From NCBI GenBank assembly GCA_030760725.1, contig JASWHV010000010.1:36089760-36153759 (forward strand): a DNA stretch of 64,000 nucleotides, written 5' to 3'. Position 1 is the first letter of the stretch. Each line of letters starts with the position of its first letter. A model generated the notes under the pieces. That model did not search any database. It was given only the letters and a program-made list of their open reading frames with translations, and was not told the origin of the DNA. Of this stretch, positions 32,496 through 41,989 are shown piece by piece. This stretch comes from Neostapfia colusana. Its lineage: Eukaryota > Streptophyta > Magnoliopsida > Poales > Poaceae. The translations under genes and the position numbers were made by a program.

Positions 32496-33978
32496 CTGTA
32501 AAAATATATTTGAGAAATGTCAAATATTTATTTAAACAGTAAACCCCTGAGTTATAACATAAAACATGTCATTGAACCCACAAAACTTGGAAACATAGTT
32601 CAAATTTTAAACAAATTTGACTGCTGATCTGCTGTTACCATGACAGCCCTGACCAGTTTCCATATCAATCTGATTTAGGCCAGGTTAAAAGCGAAACCAG
32701 TCCTGGAGCTCAACATCAAAGTTAAAGTTAACTTCAATAGCTTTCCAGAAAGTATTTGGTTGGCCTAAGATCTGTCCTGGTTCAAAAGTTATGAGATGTC
32801 AAAGTTAACAGAATTTCTGGAAACAATTGGACAGCACCTCCCTGCTTTAGGTACTGATTTGATCCAAGAATCCCAGTTAATTCTGTTCCTAATCTGACAA
32901 AACTTTCTGTTACAAAGTTGTAACCCATCTCATAAGATTTCCGGAACTACCTCATTTCCTATTTTTGGATTTTTAAGCAGGAAGTTATGCTTAATTTAGA
33001 GAGAGTTTACAGAGAGTCTTTGCTCTGTCCTGTTTTCTGGACAGTTTCAACTCTACTGCATTTTTCGAGTGGTTAAGGGATGAAACACCTCTGGAACTCA
33101 ACAGAAAAGTTGTAAAGCTCCTCCCAAGATTTCCAGAAATGTATCATACGACATCAACCTCGAAAGAACTCAACCTCTAACCTCTGATTAACTCCAGCCT
33201 TGATTCAGCTGAAAACAGAGTGCTCTGTCCTTAACATCCTATAAGTTGAAAACTTGTTAGCTTTGAATATCCTGTTCAAGGGAAGGAGTTACATCAAGTT
33301 TTACTACTTTGGATCAAACCTTCAAGTTTTTAAATGAAGTTGTTCATTTAATTGGATGTGACGTCGATGCGTCACCAGATTATGTCGGTACTACGTCCTC
33401 ACAAAGGAAAAACCTATACCGGACTTAGCCGGCTTCGTTAGTTCAGTGGCACTACTCGTCACTCGCACACGGATGCTACACGTCTACCGTTTCGTGGTAA
33501 GGCTACCTGCAGAAATTCAACCAATCATCAGACTCGGCTGCACACCGAGCCTGGAATCCATACGGTTTGTACACCCGGCCGTCATCACTCGCCCGGATGT
33601 TCTCAAGCCAAACACGCCTTGAGTTACGTGTTCACGTTTCAGACCACGTGACGGGGTCTCCCATGTTGCACCACGCACGCCAGGGACAGACGTTGCTCGA
33701 ATACCCCAAACGACATGAAGAGTCGTAGAGGATACTAAAGCGGGTCGGGTTACCTGCCACCCGTGGGGCTCCACCCTTCAGCTTGTGCGCACTGGTGGAC
33801 AGCGCTTACGTGCACCCCCCAAGACATGAACGTCCCGAGATGCACGATTTTCCGACATAACAAATAGGTTAATAAGCCACTTTCTATATACTAATAACAT
33901 CCTTATACGGGCTACTAACTCGTTCCTCACTGGATTTTTGAAAAAGAAGACCTTTGTACTGTGTTAAACCTCAAGCGA
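32496..33978 (-). other. Leader of C between PBS and ORF0
   Basis: Untranslated leader of about 1.5 kb with no gene seen. On the minus strand TTTCTGCAG|GTAGCC (donor G at 33506) is matched by TTATCTGCAG|GTAGTC in D (53755) and TTTTCTGCAG|GTGCTA in E (61677). The leader's last bases, TTTTTACAG at 32496-32504, look like a 3' splice site. Splicing between them would remove about 1.0 kb and many upstream ATGs. Inference. Confidence 0.55.
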
Positions 33979-33990
33979 GCTCTGATACCA
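33979..33990 (-). other. Primer-binding site of C
   Basis: Minus-strand TGGTATCAGAGC, three bases (GCG) inside the 5' LTR end. It is a 12-base match to the complement of the initiator-Met tRNA 3' end, as used by most plant Ty3/gypsy elements. Confidence 0.9.
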
Positions 33991-34224
33991 CGCTGACACG
34001 ACCCCACTGGTCCTGTCGAGCAAGGATCACGCTGAGGGGTGCTGCGTTGCACAGCACCGTATAACACACGTCAAAGGTACAAAGCGGAAGCGGAAGATTT
34101 ATTACATAAACAAGTTTATTAACATGTTTACATCAAAATAAGTTTAGTCCACACTCGCGGGCGTAGACTAAGCATCAAGTGCACGTTCAGCCCTCGAACG
34201 TGTCCTTGCTAGCACACACGCACA

Positions 34225-35482
34225 CTAACTCTGCGGCGTGCACGACTCCCACTCGACGGGGTTCCCTTCCTGGGGTTCCGTCTCCTCTTCGGGAGTCCCT
34301 TCCTCATAGAACCCTGCAAAAGCTTCAAACACAAGCAGTGAGCACGAAGGCTCAGCAAGTCTGACCCGTCTCACCTAAACATGGAACTTCTACATGAGGG
34401 TAATGGGTTGCATGAGGTAAAAATCATTTGCAAGAACTCGCCTAATTAGTAGAACCTTACTTTCAAGTTTTAGCAGCAGGTTGTGGAGAACCTTACGCTA
34501 AGGCACATGAGAGAGCCGCAATCAAACAAGAAACGCATTTCTCTCATGTACTTTGCCCAAAGTTGAAAAGAACTTTAGTTAGCACTAAGCTACAGCATAT
34601 CATTAACAATCAATATCCAGCTTTCAATCAGCAACATTTTAACATGTAACTAGCCTGTTCTTTCTACGTCACGGTACAGTGAACAAGTGGTACTCACTGA
34701 CCGCGAGGGACGGCGATTATAATCGATTTACACCTGCAGGGTTACCCGAACAACCCGTCACGTACGCCCGTACTCAATGTTGCCTACAACAACCATCACG
34801 GACGCCGTACGCGACTACCTTTCACCCGTTAGCCAAATATTGAACCGGTCCCATCGTCCCGAGCAAGAGGTCCCTGCACGCGCATCTCTGTGCCGCCAGC
34901 TGATTTACACCTCGAGCTCTCAACCTACCCTCTGAACGACGGGCAATGCCTCAATACCCAGCTACCCGAGTTACATCAGTTTCCCGGCTCCCATATAGCC
35001 GGTAGGTCTTCGGTACTGTTCTAGCTTGTTCAACAGGCCCGCACACGGCTCGGTCCTCAATCGATACAAGCGGAGCTACAGCACACAGGCCCCAAAGTCC
35101 TGCTGCCCTTACTCTCCGCTCGGTCTCATTTTCTTGCCATGTGTATCATGTGCTATCTCTACCCGAGCAATGTGCCTCTAGCCTATTCTCGCGAGTAGTT
35201 CCAACTACTCGACTTGTACCGAATCCTACTCTATCCTAGCAATGCAGTGGCTAACGAGGTTTTCAATCCTAAACCCAACCCATGGTTATCTTGGCTGTGC
35301 AGTTGGGTTTCCAATCAAGACTCTAATGCACAGAACAATATTCAAAGATGTGCTCAAAACAATAAACATTTGTAAAAAGGTTAATGCAAACCGGGGCTTG
35401 CCTTGCTGCTCTTGGTCGTAGGCTAGCTGTTCCTCCGGAGTAACGAAGTCTAGGACTTCGGGTTCCTCCTCGACCTTAGCGA
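34225..35482 (-). CDS. Possible spliced Q/E-rich LTR mini-gene, C 5' LTR copy
   Basis: Internal exon 35482-35402: acceptor context TCATGTAG, 81 bases, open, ends CAGCAAG with a GC donor (GCAAGC). The intron is 35401-34314 (1088 bases). Terminal exon 34313-34225: acceptor CTTTTGCAG, 89 bases, ends AGT TAG. The phase-1 junction recreates a Gly codon (G+GG). Sequence: AKVEEEPEVLDF, TPEEQLAYDQEQQ, then GFYEEGTPEEETEP and EWESCTPQS. It is strongly acidic with no recognised domain. E keeps PEVLDF, PEE, DQ-QQG and EWES with synonymous codon differences, which supports coding. An upstream exon ending at 36842 would keep the frame open for some 40 codons but offers no ATG. It could instead be an untranslated spliced leader. 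Confidence 0.5.
35192..35211. repeat. Perfect palindrome in the LTR mini-gene intron
   Basis: CGAGTAGTT and AACTACTCG flank a two-base centre. The same element is present near 13883 (B), 17577 (B'), 23940 (C 3' LTR) and 43187 (H2). E keeps a shorter stem CGAGTAG/CTACTCG at 59788-59808. It could fold as an RNA hairpin or bind a dimeric protein. Confidence 0.7.
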
Positions 35483-38400
35483 CTACATGATAAGAACAAT
35501 GTATGTATTAATTTAAATGCATTTGTATTAACTTTGAAGTTGTGAAGTCTATAACCCTTGCTAGACAGACCTAATGATTGTGAAACTTTTACTGTGGCTT
35601 GGTTCCAACCTAAACAAAGACTTGGTCAAGTTTTAGTTGCAGCAAAGCTCATTTGAGCCCTCCACAAATAATTATGTCCTTGACCTTAATTGGAACTCTT
35701 AGGGTGTTCTAGAAATTTTTCATGAGACAAACTATGACTTTCTGAAAACAAGATTTTCAGAGGGTTCTAATGGAGTTGGTCTCACTTAATTTGGAAGTCT
35801 CTAACTAGAGATATGAGCTAAACAATTTCAGAGAAAATACTGAAAATGTTTCTGAACATTTTCTATTTTCTCTGGAACAGTTTTACTAATCACACCATTA
35901 GGTGGACTAAATGAGCTCAAATGGATTTGAAATTTTTATGGTAGTTCAAGGATATTTTGGTGAACATGTCAGCAAAATTTTAGGATTTTCCTCCAAAGGA
36001 TTCTCCAGTTAAAATTCCTAACAGTTTAAACTTTAAGGAATTAATTCTGGAGAATTAAGGAATTTCATGAAGTGAAACTTGATTTTCTGGAAAGTACTCA
36101 GAGAGCTGAATCCAGAAAAATTTGGTTCACTCAATTTGGAGCTTTCTAGCCAAAGTTATAAGGATTTGAAGTTTGAACTAAAACTGAAATTCGGGGAAAA
36201 GTTTAAACTCTGGCTTGTGGGCCCCGCACGCAGTACGTCGTCTTCCTCCTCGTGCCAACTGCGCAGCGGCGGCGTTCTCCGGCGACCTTCGCCGGAACTG
36301 AGTTCCCGGCCACCCCCTGGCCCGAAACTTGCCGCCTGCCCCTTTTCCGACCCCCTGGACTCGATGGTAGGGTCGCCGGCCGCCGGCGATGACCGGAAAC
36401 CCGCGCGCACCGGTGACAGCACCTGCTAGGGTTCCGGTGAGGTCGGTCCCGCTCTCTCGTGCATCAAATCGACCGGAAATCAGTCGGAGAGCATCAGTAG
36501 GGCATGGGAAACACGAACTAGGGCTGGGTGGAAGCTAGAAATACCGGCAACTAGGCTCTCGACGGTGAGCCGAGGTGTTCAGCCATGGCGGCGGGGAAAA
36601 CGGCCATACCATGGCCGATGCTCGATGGTTTTCCCTAATTCCAGTTCGAGCGTGGGCGCTAGCGTGCATAGAAGCTACTAGGTAACGAGCTCGTCCAACC
36701 TTCGTGCATAGAGCACGAATTCCACCCGAAGGTGAGCTCGGTTCTTATGAACTGATCAACAGTAAATTTGGAAATTCTCGGCCGAGGGTTGATCAATCGC
36801 CAAACGGCTTTCGGCTACTCCATCTACATACAATCACGCACCTTTCTTGTGTAGAGAAGAGGGCGTGACAACGGCTGTGCCGTGCTGTCCACGGGAGCCC
36901 GATCGGTGGCGATGTTCGGCTCGCCGGAGAAATGGCTCGGACAGCTCGAGGAAGCTTGCTCACTGGCCAACACGGAGTGTGGGAGGTTGCTCACGATCCC
37001 TTGGTGCCGTTTTGCTGTGGAGGAGGCTGTGCTTTGCAAGCGATCGGCTTGATCAAGCGGGAGCTCGAGCGGCGGCGATGGCAGTGGAAAAACAGGTCGT
37101 GCACGTCGGCAGCTCGGGGAATGGCGACTGAAGCACGCCGGGGAGGGAATAAATAGCCCGGCGGCTGGCCTCCGGCTTGGGGCGCGCAGCAGGAGCTGGC
37201 GCCGGCTGCCCCCCTTCGGTGGCGCGCGCGCACAGCAGCCGGGAACCGACTGAACTGTGTTTCAGTCGGTTTGTTTTGATGCAGAGGCTGACATGTGGGT
37301 CCCACCCCTCTTTTAACCTCTGAAATTTACACCTAACAGCTGTGGTAAACAGTGAACCCTATTCTACCCTTGGCAATTCAAATTATTCACCCAAGAGCCA
37401 TTTGAATTGATCAAAGTTCAAATGAGGTTTGGTTTGAATGAATTTCAGCACAAGTTCAGTTTGAAATTCAAATAAAGTTTGAATTTCTCCCCCTTAGCTC
37501 ATGTCAAGATCAACTCCAAATGGAGTGAAAATTGGTGTGTGAGATCACAAAAATGTGCTGAGTAAGAATATGCCTTCCACTTTCAAATTCATGGTATAAA
37601 AACAGTTTGAATTTGAATATGTTTTCAAACTGCCCTCCTCCTATCTATACCCAAAATGACCTCAAAAAGGTTTTGAATTTGGGTGAAACTTGGCATGGAC
37701 ATCCTTAGCAAAGTGTAGGAGTTTTCATATGTCCAGCCCATCTATATCACATGTGGGAAATACCACTTTTGCAATGTGTGAGTTTGTTCTCTAATGAGCA
37801 TGTTGATAATTGTTACTTGCTTTTCATTTGTGTTCATTATTCTTGCTCAAATGAGGTGTGTGGTGTGGTGATGAACACTACAAATGGGTGTCAGAAACTG
37901 AGGCCCTTACAATATTGGATTCCGTCTCATAACCGAGACCATTCTCTTTGTTTCGACTCAACGGTCGGAAAACCAAACCATAACCAACCAATGACCAAAC
38001 CAAATACCATCCCATCTAATCATGGAAGTTGTCCAGGCGCTTGTGACCGTAAGCTCGGCTATCATGATAGTTTTATACCCTGCAGAGTTTGCACCACTTT
38101 ACCCAAAAGTTTGTAATTTTGTCACCCGTCGGGACTGCAGAACCTCCATTATACCAGTACACAACCGTCGGTGTATGGTCAAGAGATCACAAAATAGCCT
38201 TTACAAAGGGGCTACTAGATGTATGGACTCACTAAGGTTTCACCGGCAGGCTAGAATCTCCAATTCTGCCACCTACGGGCCCCCTCTTGTGCCATGCAGT
38301 TCCAAGGGCAGTCCTCACTCGACTCCCATTCATCGAGCCTTCCACGGTCCATAACAATCTAGCAACTTACCTAATTAGACAGCTAAGACGCACCCATATT

Positions 38401-39423
38401 TGGCCTTGTGGTGGGACTGTTATCCTGACATGTGCTCGCATGAACCGGTCCTTAGATCTACGGCAAGTAACCACCATATCATACTACCTCATGCACAAAC
38501 AAAGCTTGCCTAGATCTCCCTCTGATTCATGTCCATTATCATCATCAGTTTCTAGTTATCATTATTCATACGAGTGCAGTTAGCTAGACACATTCTATCG
38601 CTTCCCATATCCCGTAGATTAGTGAAGCAAAAAGAAAAACGACCATACCCGACTCATAAACTTCCCTGGTGACAAGGGTGGTTAAGAAAACTAGTAAACT
38701 CCTATAAAAGGGTTTTCCATCAAGTTGACTCAGCATACAAAGTTTTTGCAACAAAACAGTTTTCCAAAAACATGGGATCAATATGGTCAAGGGGCACTTG
38801 CCTTGTTCTTGCGGCTTCTGTTGCTCACGGATCTCGAAGTCTTGTTGTTGTAGCTCGTCCTAGATAGCTCCCTGAGCTTGTCCTTCTTTTTACGATCACG
38901 CACATACAAGATTCATAGCAATCAATCTTCATGTACAAACCTTACTTAATATACAATGATGCATATGCATGCTAATCCTAGGATGCAGTTTTTATATTAG
39001 ATCGGTTTGTATGTGTTCTTGCATGTTTGCATGGCTTGCATGGGATTTCACGATGAACAGAGGTGTAGAGATCAAATGTGGACGTGGCGATGATCTGGAC
39101 TCAAGAATCTCGATCAGACCGATCAACACGTGATCTGTCCACGAAAAAGCTTCTGTTTGAAGGGATCGAAGAACAGATGCAAAGAAAATGCAATGATGTT
39201 GTAAGGTGGTATTGGAGACCTACCTTACTTCCTTCGGGTACTTCCTCTAGAAAAAACAGATCGTCGGCTCTCCTCCAGCGATGGCGATCGTAATCTGGGC
39301 TCGTCGGCGGTCTCTCTGGTGGTCAAACTCCGGTGAAGGGGTTTAGCTCGGTGAGTTTGGGGCTGGGGCCTCTAAGTTGTCGGCTTAGAAAAGATGTTAC
39401 GACCAAGGGGTTGTTTCGAGTTC

Positions 39424-39431
39424 TATTTATA
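39424..39431 (-). promoter_or_regulatory. TATA box of G LTR
   Basis: TATAAATA on the minus strand in the same context as in F and A (followed by a leader with GAGGCCCCAGCCCC). The ACGTG array lies about 210 bases upstream in the sense direction. Confidence 0.7.
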
Positions 39432-39639
39432 ATCGGGAAGAGAAGAGTCCTGCTCTGATCGGAATTCAAATAAGAGTCTTATTCAAATTGTTTTTTAAAA
39501 TATTAACAACTTATCTTCAATTGATTTGGTGCGGTAGCAACGTGGAATTTGTGTCGGTTTCCTTCCATGTCGGTATTCCCGCGCGTACAGAAGCAAAAAC
39601 TGCTTCAGATCTCATCACCTCCGTGATGATGAGCTCCGG

Positions 39640-40405
39640 TTGTGCCACGCGTCAGGTGGGCCGGACCTCCCTCTCGCTCAGAGGCGAGCTCCGCGTGCGC
39701 CACATGTCCTGGTGGATCGGGACCTCCCCTCTCTCCAGAGACGAGCTCCACGTACGCCACGTGTCAGTGCCGGACCTCCCCTCTCTTCGGAGGTGAGCTC
39801 CAATAGTGCCACGTGTCCTAGCAGCGCCGGACTCCCTTTGTGCTCAGGAATGAGCTCCGAAGTCGACACGTGTCCAATAGCGTCGGACCTTCTGGAGGTG
39901 AGCTCCGGAGGTGACACGTGTCCGGTAGTGTCGGACCTCCCTTAGGGCGGGACCTCTCAGAGAGGAGCTCCGAGGCTGACGCGTGTCCTGCAGTGTCTTC
40001 TCCTCTGAAGTGAGCTCCGAGGATGACACGTGTCCAGTAGGATCGGACCTCCCGGAGGTAAGCTCCGAGAGCAACATGTGTCACATAGTGTCAGACCTCT
40101 CGGAGATGAGCTCCGAGGATGACACGTGTCTGGCGGGGCCGGACCTGTCGGAGGTGAGGTCCGGGAGCGACACGTGTCCCGCGCGGCTGTTCCTCTCTTT
40201 TCCACAGTGACTAGCTCTGAAGGCGACACATGTTCTGCGGGCTGGCCTCGCTCCTCCGCAGAGGCTAGCTCCGGGGGCAACATGTGTCCCACGGGGTCGG
40301 ACCTCGCCCATTCTGCAGAGACGAGACCCGAGCCTGCCACGTAGCCAGTTTAGCAGTGGACCTCTCCCCCTTTGCGGGGATGAGCTCCGAAGGTGCCACG
40401 TGGCC
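39640..40405 (-). repeat. Longest G-box/ABRE-like array (G LTR)
   Basis: About fifteen units of roughly 50-55 bases. Cores lie near 39646, 39700, 39758, 39811, 39866, 39914, 39980, 40025, 40073, 40121, 40170, 40223, 40279, 40337 and 40397. Many are the 10-base palindrome GACACGTGTC; others are CACATGTC or ACGCGTC variants one base away. Each is flanked by GAGCTCCG and a GGACCTC block. Unit number differs between the F, A and G LTRs, as expected of unequal crossing-over or replication slippage. Confidence 0.85.
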
Positions 40406-40560
40406 AGCATACCGCAGGAGTTGTCTTCGGTGCTCTCTGTGAACTGGATTTGGCTCCTTTTGGCTATATTTTGATTCTTTCTCTGTTCCTACTTCTTTTA
40501 AAATGTTTTCTCTATATAAAATATGAATGCATGCAGAAATCAAAATTGAGGGTGTCACAC

Positions 40561-41165
40561 CTTGAAAGCTGCGTGAACTTGTTGAGGTACTCATTCACCC
40601 TCTTCTTTCCTTGGCGGAGACCTTCAAACTCTTTCCTCTTGAGCATCATGACTCCCATAGGGACGTAATGAGAGCAGAAACTCTCCTTGAACTCAGTCCA
40701 AGTAATAGTCTCCGTGTTGTCATGAGCATTGCAAAGGGCGTCCTACCAGTCAGCGGCTGCTCCCATGAGTTGGTGCGATGCAAAGAGAACCTTCTCTGGG
40801 CCATTGCACTGAACTATTGCAAGCTTCTTCTCCATGTATTTAATCCAATCGTCAGCCTCCCTGGGGTCATTAGCTTGAGCAAAAGTGGGCGGTCGAGTCC
40901 TCATGAACTCTCCCAGTCGGTTGTGAGCCGGTGGTGGTGGCGGTGGTGGTGGCGGTGGTGCAGGAACGAGGTTGTTGTTGTTGTTGGCTTGCAGCTGACC
41001 CAAAGTTTGGATCATGGTTTGCATGAGCTGATTCTGCATGGCCATCAACCGTTCCAAGTTGTTTGCATCAGCCTCGGCGTTGACATTCTCAGGAACTTCG
41101 ACGTGGTCATCCTCTTGGTTGCCACGGGCGTCCCTCCTTTGTCGGCCAGCATTTTCTCTCACCAT
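40561..41165 (-). pseudogene. gag fragment of element G
   Basis: Starts at ATG 41165 (MVRENAGRQRRD) and matches the gag of A through a Pro-rich run and GEFMRTRPPTFAQANDP. It is stopped by TAG at 40743-40745, at the codon where A has TGA; the expected codon is Trp (A-A-D-W-W-D-A). Homology to A continues to about 40575 and then joins the LTR, so the C-terminal part of gag and all of pol are missing. Downstream of the stop the frame was not traced in detail. Confidence 0.85.
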
Positions 41166-41298
41166 CTTTGAGAGGGAGTTGGATAGAATATAGGTTTAGA
41201 AGGTTAGATGGATCCCCCTAACTATATGCATCAAGGTGGATGGGCTACATATATTATCCTATATGAGGATGTGAACAAGTGCCGAAGCATCTAACATC
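41166..41298 (-). other. Leader remnant of G
   Basis: Matches A 10172-10310, the leader just upstream of gag. It is cut at 41298 by the start of LTR H1. The PBS region of G is not in this window. Confidence 0.7.
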
Positions 41299-41989
41299 TG
41301 TAAAGGCCTCAGTTTTTTACACATATTTAAAAGTGTTCATCACCACACACACCTCATTTGAAGAAAGTTGATGAACACATTTGAAGAGCAAGTAACCACC
41401 ATCAACATGCTCATTAGAAAACAAACTCACATAATGCAAAAGTGGCATTTCCCACATACATCATATAGGGGCTGGACATTTGGAAAACTCCTACACCTTG
41501 CTAGAAATGTCCATGCCATGTTTCACCCAAATCCAAAACCTTTTTGAGGTCCTTTTGCGTATAGATAGAAAGAGGGTATTTTGAACTCAAATTTAAATTC
41601 AAACTGTTTTTATCCCATAAATTCAAAAGTGGGAGCCATATTCTTACTCAGCACATTTTTGTGAGCTCACACACCAATTTTCACTCCATTTGGAGTTGAT
41701 CTTGACATGAGCTAAAGGTAGCAAATTCAAACTTTATTTGAATTTCAAGATGAACATGTGCTGAAATTTAGTCAAACCAAACCCAATTTGAATTCTAACC
41801 CATTCAAATGGCTCAGGGGTGAATAATTCAAATCACCATGGGCATTTTAGGGCTTACTGTTTATAACAGTAATATGGAGTTAAGTTCAGAGGTTAAAAGG
41901 GGAGTGGGACCCACATGTCAGCCACTGAAGCAAAAACAACCGACTGAGAGCTCAGCTCGGGTACTCGCATGCGCTGCAGCGACCGCCGC
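41299..41989 (+). mobile_element. 5' fragment of a family-2 LTR (H1)
   Basis: Begins TGTAAAGGCCTCAG and follows the sense 5' part of B- and C-type LTRs for about 0.69 kb, up to the U3 region after ACTGTTTATAACAGT. It is then cut by LTR H2, which lies in the opposite orientation. The rest of H1 is not seen in the window. No gene. Confidence 0.8.

Larger units (their letters stand above)
22742..37911 (-). mobile_element. Full-length young chromovirus element C (family 2)
   Basis: A 15170-base element flanked by the 5-base duplication ATATT (22737-22741 and 37912-37916). On the minus strand the order is 5' LTR 33994-37911, PBS 33979-33990, leader, ORF0 (32495-31551), gag-pol (31279-26723), purine tract and 3' LTR 22742-26653. 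The LTRs are 3918 and 3912 bases and differ by a 6-base indel near 37220 and scattered substitutions. Both genes are free of stops. This is the best candidate in the window for a recently active copy, with one caveat: an Arg-to-Trp change in the RT. Confidence 0.96.
33994..37911 (-). repeat. 5' LTR of C
   Basis: From TGACACGACC (33994) to GGCCCTTACA (37911), the transcription-driving LTR. A possible TATA variant (CTATTTATT, about 37147-37156) lies some 750 bases into the sense strand, before a C/T-rich leader that ends in donor-like ACAAGAAAG|GTGCGTG near 36842. The internal and terminal mini-gene exons follow, with the 9-base-stem palindrome at 35192-35211 inside the intron. Confidence 0.95.
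37912..40560 (-). mobile_element. Family-1 LTR G, right segment
   Basis: Continues G after element C from ATATTGGATTCC to GGGTGTCACA at 40560. In the sense direction it starts with the LTR terminus, a long ACGTG array (about 39640-40405), TATAAATA (39424-39431 on the minus strand), the donor AAG|GTAGGTCTCC near 39228, and the mini-gene exon with GC donor at 38801/38800. That exon has an in-frame TAG. A palindrome-rich intronic block lies at about 38010-38350. It is preceded in sense by gag sequence instead of a purine tract, so the element has an internal deletion. Confidence 0.87.
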
